Shown here: piece after piece, positions 12,906 through 23,265 of the stretch
How positions within the stretch are numbered: position 1 is the stretch's first letter
Layout: every line of letters begins with the position of its first letter
Origin: Alnus glutinosa
Lineage: Eukaryota > Streptophyta > Magnoliopsida > Fagales > Betulaceae
Length of the DNA stretch: 64,000 bases
NCBI RefSeq assembly: GCF_958979055.1
Contig: NC_084889.1
Location: forward strand, 6,912,261-6,976,260
Reading direction: 5' to 3'
Made by a program: the position numbers and the translations under genes
The notes under the pieces: model-generated
Told to the model about the DNA's origin: nothing
The model's input: the letters and a program-made list of their open reading frames with translations, nothing else
Database searches by the model: none

Positions 12906-14440
12906 TTTGGGATCTTGTCTAAGTGAGAAAAGCCGCATCAAATGAGTCTTACATTCTGTTTGACATTGTGTTGTTTATAGAAGTCAGAAATAGCCTTCAT
13001 GCCTCCAGAGGCTTCAAAGATGTAATTGGTCTACTCTCTCTCGCTCTCTCTCTCTCTTATATTGCGCATGGGGACTCTGTTGAAGTGCACGTTTCAGGGC
13101 TTCAGAGGTCATTCCACAACCTTGGCCAGACCATTTTCTGAATATGAATCAGAATATCGGTCTTCTCTTCTCAACATTAACAGTCATTCCGAAGTTGAAA
13201 AATGTTATTAAAATAAATAAAATAAAATAAACTTCTAATTCGCTCATAACCGCTTTAGATTTTTATCTAGACAGCTGTAAACATAGGAGAATGGAAGGAC
13301 ACAGCACAATCATTTTACCAACTCTTTGGGGGGCCACGTGTGGGGTCCTGTTAAGCCAAAATTTCAACACGGACAAAAAGCTATTTGCCAACCCTCGATC
13401 TGTTCGGCTATGTATTTGTAGCACCTTTTTTTTTTCCCTTTCTTTTTCAATACGAGGGAAGAAGGAAAAATCAAGAAAAATGGGTATAGCAGTCTTAACA
13501 AAGATCCTAATATAATTAGCATATTGCAACATAAATCCAAAGACCATTGGAAATGGGCCAAAAGATTGGCTCAGCTCAGTTAAATTTTGGCACATTGGCT
13601 ATAGGACAGTAGTAAATGGTGGTTTAAAGGGGCAGTCCAAAATAGGAATTGCTTTGTAGCAACACATGTTGTTGCAACATACAAGCTTGAAAAACGCATC
13701 AAAGGAGAGAGCACTAGTAGCAGTTGAAGTGGACTACTACAACGATGCTCGATGGGAGAACTACCCGGTAATTACCGGAGACTTTATAGACAAAACAATG
13801 GTATCCACCATGGAGATCCAAGAGCAAGGGAATAGAGAAGCCAGAGATTTGCGAAAGGAATCAAAAATAGGGGTGGGGTGGGGTGGGGTGGGGTGGGCCG
13901 GGAGGGGGTGCATGCATGCTGTGGTGGCTCGTGTAGTGCATGCGCGTTAGAAGGTCGTGATCAGCAAGTACATTAAGGGCGAGGAGGCGCGTTGGGGTCG
14001 GCTTTTAAGTTGTTGACCACAAAAAAAAAAAAAACGGAGAGGAGGAGGAGGAGGGAATAGGCACACAAGGAAAAAATTATGAAAAGAAAAAAGAGAGACA
14101 ACTCTCTGGTGTAGGTTCAAATCCACTCTTCATTGCCTATTGTGGCTCTGGAAAAGTAGAACCAAAAGGTTATTATAAGGTACCAACTACCAAACATTAC
14201 AACCCCACCCCTTTATATATGCATACCTCCTGTGCGTATGGGTCAATGGGAGGCAATGAGTATGTGACATGTGACATGTGACATGATCGATGCATCACAA
14301 CAAATCACTGTCCAATCAAATTCCAACTTGGCATGTAACACAAATCATGACTGTGAGTGTGAGTGTGAGTGTGAGGTGCCTCAACATGCATTAATCATTT
14401 TCTCTTCACTTGAACGTTTGAAATTTGGTGAATCCCTTTC
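12906..14440. other. Intergenic spacer between Pus3 and CPB
   Basis: I see no gene here. The stretch holds a CT microsatellite (about 13035-13057), a G-rich tract (13869-13916), and short direct repeats near 14262-14284 (GTGACAT units) and 14352-14375 (GTGAGT units). ORFs in this span lack family features. Confidence 0.6.
13869..13916 (+). other. G-rich tract with G-quadruplex potential
   Basis: Successive GGGGT units (five G4 runs in about 25 bases) are followed by GGGCCGGGAGGGGG. This meets the simple rule of four or more G runs of at least three separated by loops of at most seven. It lies about 1.7 kb downstream of Pus3 and 2.9 kb upstream of the CPB start codon. Confidence 0.7.
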
Positions 14441-14687
14441 GGCCTTGTTTCGTAAGGGAAGGAAATTTGGTAGTGAGAATTGAAAGTGATTAATGTGATA
14501 TAAAGTAAAAAAAAAAAAAATTATATAGAAAAGTGAAAAAATTTTGTATTATAGTAAAAAAAAATTTATTTAAATAATAATAAAAAATTATTGATGTAAT
14601 ATAAAGTTTGAATGTTTTGAAGTTAATTACTTTTGGGATAAGTGAAGAGGAGAAGAGAAAATTTTATTTCTCTTGCCAAACAAGGCC
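14441..14687. mobile_element. MITE with GGCCTTGTTT termini
   Basis: The left end GGCCTTGTTTCGTAAG mirrors the right end CTTGCCAAACAAGGCC, giving terminal inverted repeats. TTC flanks both ends (a possible 3-bp duplication). The AT-rich core shares TATTTAAATAATAATAAAAA and the following TTATTGATGT with 53749-53780, so at least two relatives occur in the window. Confidence 0.6.
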
Positions 14688-14983
14688 TTCATGAAGCGAT
14701 CGAGTAAATTAAGCTTATTTATTATTGTTGTTATAATTTAATCTATTGTATTTTAATAAGTTGTATATTAAAAATGAAAATTAAAAATTTCACCCTATAG
14801 ACTATAATTATCCTGAATTATGTTAGGTATCCTTGTTAATGGTTTTGAAAAGTGTTTTTTTTTTTTTTTTTTTCCTTTTTTTTGGTTTATTTTATTATTT
14901 TTTATATGTGATACAAAGTTGAGGGTTTTTTTTCAAACTGCAACTGGCGGTTATGCAGTTATTAACAGCTAACCGCTTTTTAG

Positions 14984-15097
14984 TCCCTAATGGGTAGCTC
15001 AATCGGCTGTGGATCACGTCTTATGAAGCGGAGATCACTAGTTTGAATCCCATCTCTTTTTTTTTATGTGGACATGTCAAAAAAAAAAAAAAAATTA
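14984..15097 (+). mobile_element. tRNA-derived SINE with long target-site duplications
   Basis: The A box TAGCTCAATCGG (about 14995) and B box GTTTGAATCCC (about 15041) sit at tRNA-like spacing, and the unit ends in a pure A run. The flanks AGCTAACCGCTTTTTAG (14967-14983) and AGCTAACTGCTTTTTAAG (15098-15115) differ by one substitution and one base of length, as expected of duplications from LINE-driven insertion. A related unit lies at 46346. Confidence 0.8.
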
Positions 15098-15679
15098 AGC
15101 TAACTGCTTTTTAAGTAACGAGCCTTTTTAGCTCTTTTTGTTTTTTAGCCTTTATTTTAGGCTTTTAGACTTTTCTAGGCATGCTTTAGTATTTTCAAAT
15201 ATTAGAATTTCTGTACTTAAAATAGTACCTATGAACGTTTGGCAGTTCAAATTATCTTTGGCAATAGGTAATAGTATTAGATGTTTTATTGGATCAAGGT
15301 TCATATTTCAACATCAACCCTCAGTGATTGATTTGTCATCAAATTATCACCTTGCTATAATCTTTAAGGGAAGCAATTAGTATATAAGTACTTCAGAAAA
15401 ACCAAAATATGACTCTTAATTTGATTTTTTTTTTTTTACCCAAAAAAATAAAAGAAAGGATTATCTGATTAATTGGCTCTTGAAATAATTCGATGGACAA
15501 GGTGCCAGGTGGCCATGGATAGAATATTTCTTGCCAGACCAAATGAACTGTGATTAGCTAAATTAATCCAATCTCTTTCCTATAGTTTCTAGATTTGCCC
15601 AAATTGATATGAAATCCTGAGTTGTGAGAATGGTCAGCCTGGTCTATCAATAGAGACTTTTTGACTTCTTCTTGTGTTT

Positions 15680-16003
15680 CTAAGGTCTATTTGAGTTTGC
15701 GATTTTAAAAAGTGCGATTTAAAAATAGCGATTTTAAAATGTGCGATTTACAAAAGTGATTTTTAAAAACACAATTAAGCGTTTGGTAAAATCACAGTTT
15801 GGCCTTTAAAATCGCAGGTTAGCCTTTTAAAATACTGCGTTTTCAAAAAAGCACATCATTGCCTGCGATTTGAATAAGCATTTTTTTACGTTTTCAAATT
15901 ACAATTTTTTAAAAACACAGTTTCCAAATAGTTAATTTTCTGTGATTTGGTTTAAAATCGTACTTTTTTCTCTACGAAATCGCAATTCCAAACGCACTCT
16001 AAG
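15680..16003. mobile_element. MITE-like element with GCGATTT-rich inverted ends
   Basis: The left side (CTATTTGAGTTTGCGATTTT) is the approximate reverse complement of the right side (AAATCGCAATTCCAAACGCA). The interior repeats GCGATTT in both orientations. This resembles MITE families ending in a 'GTTTGG...GCGATT' motif. No clean target-site duplication was identified. Confidence 0.5.
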
Positions 16004-16038
16004 TCGTTAATATGATTCAAATTCTTGTAATTCATGTA

Positions 16039-16039
<1 letters not shown>

Positions 16040-16069
<30 letters not shown>

Positions 16070-16235
16070 CAACCGATTAACGGTTAATAACCGCTTTTAT
16101 TTATCTCTAAAATCACTAACCGCAACCGGCTAAAATGGTTGTGCAGTTATAATTATTATTGGTTATATGTTTACGCGGTTACGTAGTTAGCGATAATTAG
16201 CGGTTAATACCAACCCGCTTATACACCCTTTGTTG
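16040..16235. repeat. AT microsatellite and GCGGTTA-rich element remnant
   Basis: An alternating AT run (about 16040-16066) is followed by several forward and reverse copies of a CGGTTAA/TTAACCG motif up to about 16215. Similar CGGTTA/TAACCG motifs occur at 14946-14975. The two zones may be the ends of one older TIR element into which the SINE (14984) and the MITE (15680) later inserted. Confidence 0.4.
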
Positions 16236-16808
16236 GAATAGCTGCACGGCGATTCCCTCCAATTGAGTGGTCCGGTAACTACCTCTATTTTTATTGTTAT
16301 TCCTTTTATAAATAATAAGTCAGTCAAAAGATTTCTCAAAATAGTGTTATTAGAATTATTTGTTAAATATTTTGAAAAATAAAAATAAAAATATCGGTTT
16401 TGAAAAGAGAGTCTTTTTAAAAAGCGATACAGTCGTTATCATGCAAAGTGGGTGCCCACGAAGTTCTTTAGAGATGCCGTTGAAGAAGGGCGATAGAGGT
16501 GGTTTAAAAAATAGGGTGCGAAGCACGGTGACATTATCATAAAGGGGGACAGTGGGTTCCCGCGAGGGAAACTCGGATCAAACGAAGGCGCTTATTTCTC
16601 TCTTTTGCAGCGCGCGCGCGCACTGTGCGCACACAGAAAAATAATAATAATAATTTTTTTTTTTTCAAAAAAAAAAAAAGGAAAAAGAAAAAGAAAAGCA
16701 CAGCAAAATCTCTCTCTTACGAGCGAGCCTCCATTGTGTCCAATTTCATGGTGTGTGTCGTACTAGCAAGTAGAAAAGAAATCTGAAAGGCAAAAGAGAA
16801 AAGGAGAA

Positions 16809-19800
16809 ATGGAGGCAGCGATGGGATTGATGAGAAGAATGCCTCCGAAGCACACGGAGGCGGCGCTCTCAGCACTCCTCAGCCTCTTGCCCCACCACTC
16901 CTCCGATCTCCTCTCCCAAGTCGATCAGCCTCTCCAGGTTCTCCATCTCTCTCTTTCGTATTCCAATACATACAAAAAAAAAGAAGCAACATTTGTCTGT
17001 ATCTATCTCTTCGATGATTTTAATTTTAATTTTTTTTTTTTTTTTGTTGTCTGTTTGGTTTGGCTTGTAAAATCGTGTTTGAATTTTTTTCAGTTGGTTG
17101 AGTTTTGTGAAATTGTTAATTGGGGTTTTTTGGGGCAGAAATTAATGGATTGTTGTGTTTTCGTTAGGGTTTGTTGTAGTTTGTCTTTATTACTTCATGT
17201 TTGGTTGCGGCTGCGGTAGAGAGAGGAGCGGAGAAGAAAATTGAACTGTGTTTATACGTATGTGGGATTAAATTGGTTCATATTATTTAGTAATTGCTAA
17301 TTAGTTTTTGAAATTTCCTGAAATCTTTGTGTTGACACTTTTGGAAACAATTAGTTATTAGGGAGGTTTTGAATGTTGTTTCGCGAACAGTACCAAATAC
17401 TTCTGCCTTGTTTTGATTTTTTTTTTTTTATACAAAATTTGTTTTTGGAAATAAGAAATGGCACCACTAATGTTTACTTATCCCTTCAGTTCGAAAAGGA
17501 CAAATAGTTTAACATAGCCAAATTAAACAATTTGGATAGGTGTAACAAACAACAGATTTTAGTTTTTTCTCACCCCGAATGGATGCTAACTGAACCAAAT
17601 TATTGTGCTCAGCTAAAGAGTGGGGAGGTAGCAGGGAGGTTTGCTTTTGTCTGATCAAAATGAAATTTGTTTTAAGAAAACTATTGTATGAGACTCAGTA
17701 AAGTGGATGTTTTATGGTTCTAGAAGATGAGAATACCACAATGGATATTTCCTTTTGTCTTATTTTTCTCATATCATTTCTTAATTTGTTGATATCCGTA
17801 GTTTATGATAAATGCCTTGATATCTGTACTTTTTATGATAAATGCCTTGATTGATATCATCTCTCTGATTTCCATCGATTTTGAAGGTTCCTACATTGCA
17901 ATAGTTGCCTTCTTATGATTTCCTCACTTCTTGTATTGCTTTGCAGTTCTCTTGTATACCCCCATCCATCAAGTTTTCCTATATAATGATTTAACCTCTT
18001 CTTTTTCTTTTTCTTTTGATAAGTAAGTCTATTCTTATTGAATATAATTGATTTAACCTCTTGTAATCAAAGCATCACTTATCCCTTCAGTAGTTGAATT
18101 TCAAGTAACCAGTCTTTATGGATACTCATAAATTTGTTTAGCCTTCATGGCAGCATACATTGTTTATCTGTTTATGTGGGTATCTCAGTGTGTCTGTACG
18201 TAGGTGCATGTGTTTGTATCAGTGCAATAGCTTGGAAGTAGCTATTTTTATGTTTTCCATCAGTATTTTCTGATCTGGAGGCTGTTGTACTTTATGTTTA
18301 TGTAGTCTTTAATTGAGTGAAATAATACTTGTTCTTTTGGGCCCTTGTGTTTTATTCTTCCCCATAAGTAGAATTTGCTCTTCCTTCATTTCTTTTCCTT
18401 TCATCGTCCTTCTTATGTTGGGGATATGGTGTGCCATACTAACTTGCCACCAACAGCTGTCTTGGAGCGAGTTTTATGTGGATGAATAATGTATCAACTT
18501 TGTCAATATGAGTATATCTTAGCCTATATTGCTTCATTTGAAAATACCTTATGGACTGACTAAACAGGTTTTACGTGACGTCGATTCTGAGAAGGAGTTT
18601 ATTTTGTGTGAATACAACAGAGATGCCGACTCTTATAGGTAGATTCTTAACAATTTCTGCTTTTTAAGAATTTTGGTTTAGGTTATAGCATGGTAGATTA
18701 GTAATCTGAATCTGCCCGAGGAAGTGACTCTGCTTGCACACTGTTAGAAATTTACAATATATTTGCTGTTATTTGTAGATTTGGATATTTGGTTCACAGA
18801 TCATTGTAGTTCCAAGGACCCTTTTTGTGCAAAAGTCTGTTGAAAGGAGTTTTGGTTTTCAATGAGTGGAGCAAATTGACTTCTAGTTTAAATCATTTGT
18901 GACTACCACACATAATTACCTTTTTTGGTTCGTATGGACGTTCATCTAATATGATAGAGCTATTTCCATAAATAATTATTTACATGTTTTACCTATAGAC
19001 ATCCATTAACATGAACCTTTGTGTTAATGGATATTTCTCTTACTTATCAAAAAAAAAAAACATGAACCTTTGTGCTGCTCTTGTTGTGCTCTGGTAACTA
19101 AGCATGTCAAATATCCAACAAACCTTACTTCAAGTATTTGGGGTGAGGAATATGTCTCTTGTTTTCAGAATCCATTTTAGGGCCATAGTTTTCATTTTAA
19201 TTAAATGGTTACCTGGTTTTTACCCCATCATTTTTCGTAGGTTATAAGAAATCCACTGTAAATAGTCTTTATCAAAAGACAAAAAAAAAAGGGGAATTTT
19301 TCTGTAAGTACGGATTTATGTTGTTTAAAGTTTACTTTATTTCCATGTAGATCACCTTGGTCAAATAAATACCATCCACCATTGGAGGATGGGGCCCTTC
19401 CATCACTAGAGTTGAGGAAACTTGAAGTTGAAGCGAATGACATCTTTGCAATTTATCGTGACCAGTGAGGTCCTTTACTTACCTCGTCTTTGAGTTTGTG
19501 TTTTATTAGATATTCTTGTGTATAAAAACTTATTGCTTGGTACCTCTACCCAAGTTTCTGGTTTTCAAAAACAAATTTCTGTTTGCAAATTTTCTTGTTG
19601 AATCAGTTATCTTGTTCTGAAAAAATGTAGCAGTTTGATTAACCAATAATTTGGTAGATACTATGAAGGTGGCATTTCATCAGTTTATATGTGGGAAGAT
19701 GATAATGAAGGTTTTGTAGGATGCTTTCTAATAAAGAAAGGTAAGTTTTTACCTGAAGTGGCAGTCAGCACAGTTTTGTGTCTGTTTCTGAATCTCTGAT

Positions 19801-19859
19801 TTGCTACTGTTTTTGAGGATGAAGATGGCTCAAAGACAGGGCAGGGTCGAAGGGGTTAC

Positions 19860-19891
<32 letters not shown>

Positions 19892-21678
19892 CATTGAGGT
19901 AAAGTTTATTTTCCATGGACTGCAGAGTATAGATGGGGAGATGCCATTGTAATTTGCCCTCCCCCTCTGTCTCCTATCCTTCTTTTCTCTGTGCATTTTC
20001 CTGTCATACCTTCCTTCAATCACGCTGCAACTCATATTTATCTAGGTGGGGCCAGAGGAGGAAGGAACAGCTCATTACCGTTTAACCAGTACTGTCATGC
20101 TATCTTTGACTACGGATAACGAGTCATCAGGCACATTTAGCTTGTCTGGATCAATTAGACGACAGGTACTCCATACTTGATTCTGTTTTATTCTGAGGAT
20201 TTTAATCTTTGCCCCTGACTTTATGTTGAAACATTCACATGAAAATCTGCTGAAGCCAAATGTAAGAGGATTGCACCTTTGTGCCTATTGAGCGAGTGAA
20301 TTTGCAAAGACTGGAAGACGAAATTTATCAGGACGAAATTTTATTCCATTTTCTGGTAATCTGTAAGAGGTTGCAGGTTGGAGATTAGCATCGTCTCCCA
20401 TCCAATAAATGTTCCTATCTTTAGCTCAGATGATAAGAGGATTGCAAAGTGTGTGTTTCCTTTGAATATGCCTCTACCCTCCATTTGGTTCTTGGGTAAT
20501 ACCACAAAACCAAGGCTTAGAATGTCTAAAGATGCTTAAGGAGGAAGGGAATTTTTTTTCCTTTTCTTTACCCTGTATTTTGCAAGAACCCCAAATAGCC
20601 TTAGCATTATATTGATTTGTTGTCTTTCTTAGAGTTAAACACCTTAACTCTCTGAAAGTTGACTCAAAAAGTAAATTTTCTATCCTTGTGTGCGTGACTA
20701 TCCTTATGCAAGCATATGTTTAGTTTTTTTGGGTGTCTCTGTCTTGGAACACATTCTTTATGGACTGAAAATCTTTTGTTTTTCTTTCTTCCTTTTGTAG
20801 ATGGATATGAACCTCTCAGTTGCAGAGGGCCATCTTTGTAATATGGGAAGGATGATAGAAGAAATGGAGAGTAAGCTGAGGAATTCACTGGATCAGGTAT
20901 CATGGGTCCCTTTTTAATATTTTTGAGTTTTCCTCTGGATATCGCTGAACCAAAGATATTATGTGTCGATGGTAATATGTTCAGCTGTTCTGCACTATGG
21001 TTGTTATGGGCCTTGTGGGCTTTGAATCATTGCATACTATCATAAAAGATGGGAAAAATTTCATTTACCCCCCCTTATGTTTAGGCACTTTTGCAATTGT
21101 ATCATTAGCTTTAAAAAATGTCAATGTCGGGTTGCTATGATTTAAAAGTTTGCAATGTCACCTATTCCGTTGAGATTTTCTGTTAAATCTTAACGAAGAT
21201 GTCAAAATCCTCAAAATAGCCCCATTGAAAAAAAAAAATAATAAATAAATAAAAAGAAAGAAAAAGAGAACACAAGTCGTGGGTCTGCCGTACACCTTTC
21301 TTTCTTTCTTTCTTTTTCCTTTTCTTCTTTCTTCTTTCTTTTTCTTTTTAATTAAGGGTAGTTTGTATTTTATTAGTTTTACAGGGGTATAATAGACATT
21401 TCACATGTTTACCGTCTGGTGTAACCCTAAACCCCCTAAGAGTAGGGATGGCGTTGCAAACTTTTAAAACATGGTTATTTGATATTGATACTTATTAAAG
21501 TTTAAGGATACGATTGCAAAAGTGTCTAAACATCAAAGGGTAAGTGAAGTTTCTCTTAAAAGATAGGATAATTGAGTACACAATTTACATATTGCAGGTA
21601 TATTTTGGAAAAACAAAAGAGATGGTTTGCACCCTACGACCACCGTCTGAAGTTGTGATGAGACTGCCTGATAGCTGA
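16809..21678 (+). CDS. CPB: F-actin-capping protein subunit beta, 8 exons
   Basis: The beta subunit pairs with the alpha subunit to cap actin filament barbed ends. Exons: 16809-16937, 18568-18638, 19351-19464, 19659-19741, 19825-19898, 20046-20165, 20801-20896, 21598-21678; all junctions are in phase and give 255 residues, the usual plant length. Diagnostic stretches: [18 protein letters not shown] near the N-terminus, [86 protein letters not shown] and the tail EVVMRLPDS. The start is the first ATG after a pyrimidine- and A-rich 5' region. Introns contain two very short LINE insertions and a Mutator-like MITE. A decayed copy of the 3' half lies at 25030-26500. The call is very secure. Confidence 0.97.
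18001..18048 (-). mobile_element. Micro-LINE insertion (about 48 bp) in CPB intron 1
   Basis: An identical 14-bp repeat TGATTTAACCTCTT occurs at 17987-18000 and 18049-18062. Between them lies a CT/T-rich run followed by TTTTGATAAGTAAGTCTATT, which on the minus strand is a LINE-type 3' tail (ACTTATCAAAA then an A-rich end). This is the structure of an extremely 5'-truncated LINE insertion. Confidence 0.75.
19024..19059 (+). mobile_element. Micro-LINE insertion (about 36 bp) in CPB intron 2
   Basis: An identical 15-bp repeat ACATGAACCTTTGTG occurs at 19009-19023 and 19060-19074. The insert ends in CTCTTACTTATCAAAA and an A run, the 3' tail type of the local LINEs, here on the plus strand. The perfect duplication suggests a fairly young event. 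Confidence 0.8.
21052..21556. mobile_element. Mutator-like MITE in CPB intron 7
   Basis: Long terminal inverted repeats of about 50 bp: the left end contains TATGTTTAGGCACTTTTGCA and the right end the near reverse complement TGCAAAAGTGTCTAAACATC. The flanks TAAAAGATG (21043-21051) and TAAAAGATA (21557-21565) are a 9-bp duplication with one mismatch, the length typical of Mutator-like insertion. The core has polypurine/polypyrimidine runs and no transposase. Confidence 0.75.
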
Positions 21679-22135
21679 TGCGGGATTCTATGGCATGACG
21701 TGCTGAATACTTATAAATTCTTTGTATCGACCAAATGTGCTTAGCAGTGTGTTATTACTAAGACATATTGCATTTCATATATGTTCTATTTATTTGGGAT
21801 CTTATATTAGACACAGTTTGTTCATTATTAGTAGACCTGTTGCAGACTTAAAAATACGTTGCTACGTGGTTGAGAAGATAGATGCTCATTAAAAATATGC
21901 TCTTTTCTACGAAGTCTGATGATATGAATCAGTCATTATCAATACTAGAGAGAAATGAGTGTAAAGATTATCCTTCCAGTCAAATCAGTTTCTCTAGCCA
22001 CTGAGAATTTTGCAATTGATTTACTGCATCTTAAACGATTTTTAGTTCCTGGTGGGTGAGGATTGCCACAAAAAACAATGGTCCAAATGGAACTCTGTTA
22101 TTCAAATGCCTTTTTCATGGGGCTTACTATATTTT

Positions 22136-22431
22136 TTACATGATTTGCGAATTCAATGCAAAATTAGGAGGTTAGGGTTAAAGGTATGATTAATTTAATT
22201 AAATGTGTTGGGTTATAAATGACTTATATAGTTTTGTATTTATATTTCGACATGACCTGAATTTGGCACGCGATATTTAAGGCTATGAATTTTTTACATT
22301 GCTTGCAAATCTAATATGAATTTGATGCGAAATTAGTTGGTTAGGGTTGATGAGTCTAATCTGTTTCATTAAATGGGTCAAATTATAATTGACCTATGTA
22401 ATTTTTTATTTATGCATTAACATGTTCTGTG
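22136..22431. repeat. Degenerate tandem direct repeat between CPB and PPR
   Basis: Two copies of about 130-160 bp: 22136-22261 and 22297-22431. Both contain GGTTAGGGTT, a TTAATTAAAT or TTCATTAAAT stretch, then a GACTTATATA or GACCTATGTA stretch and a long T/A run. There is no coding potential. The rest of 21679-23265 is AT-rich spacer. Confidence 0.5.
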
Positions 22432-22724
22432 TGTAAGATCTGCATACACACGAACACAAATTGATATCCATACTATTTCAATTTTTACTCAAAAAGGGTT
22501 CAAATGTCTTCCTTTTCCCACGTAATTTTACATAATAGAATTGAAATGGATAAAAATTTAGGAAGTCATGTTGTAAAGAATCCGTTCTTTGTTCTAAATT
22601 TTACTGATGAAGTGCCAAAGAACCTCTGTGGATTGAGAAAGTCATTTAATAAATTGTAAACATATTCAAAGAAAGTGTTTTATATTCGCTAAAATTTTCT
22701 TATCCAAAAAGAATAAAGAAATGC

Positions 22725-22876
22725 CATGTATTACGCTCTCACTTTCCTCCCATCCTATTGAGCTAATTTGGCAATACCTATTAAATTTTGATTTTATTTT
22801 ATTTAACAATAGTTGACATTGCCATATCAACCTAACGATATAGGAGTGTGGTGAGAGTGTAGTATATAACGTTGCT
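22725..22876. mobile_element. MITE-like inverted-repeat element
   Basis: ATTACGCTCTCACTTTCCTC on the left and GGTGAGAGTGTAGTATATAA on the right are imperfect reverse complements, and an inner pair (GGCAATACC / GACATTGCC) is also partly complementary. No target-site duplication was settled, so this is tentative. Confidence 0.4.
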
Positions 22877-23265
22877 AAAAAAAAAAAAAATCTCAAATGC
22901 AATGCATTTCGATTATTGTGAATTTCACAAAGCCAACAGTCAAAAAATAGTAATATTATTTAGTAGACTATTATATAATTATCACACCACTCATGAATGT
23001 AGCAGTGAAAATTAGCATTTGGATCAACAAAGAAAGCTTGTTAAAAAAATAAAAAATAAAAAGATTAATTTTTACTACCACGTCATTCCAATAGGACAAT
23101 CATGTAATATTTTTATAATTTTTGGATAAGAAATGTTATGTAATAGACAGCACTCCTTTCTCGAATTATAAGAGTATTCTTGTTCAATAGATTATTCTTG
23201 AAAAAACGCGATGCCAAATGGAAGTGTAGACTGCAAATCAAAGCTCCAGCCCCAATATTCCTAGG

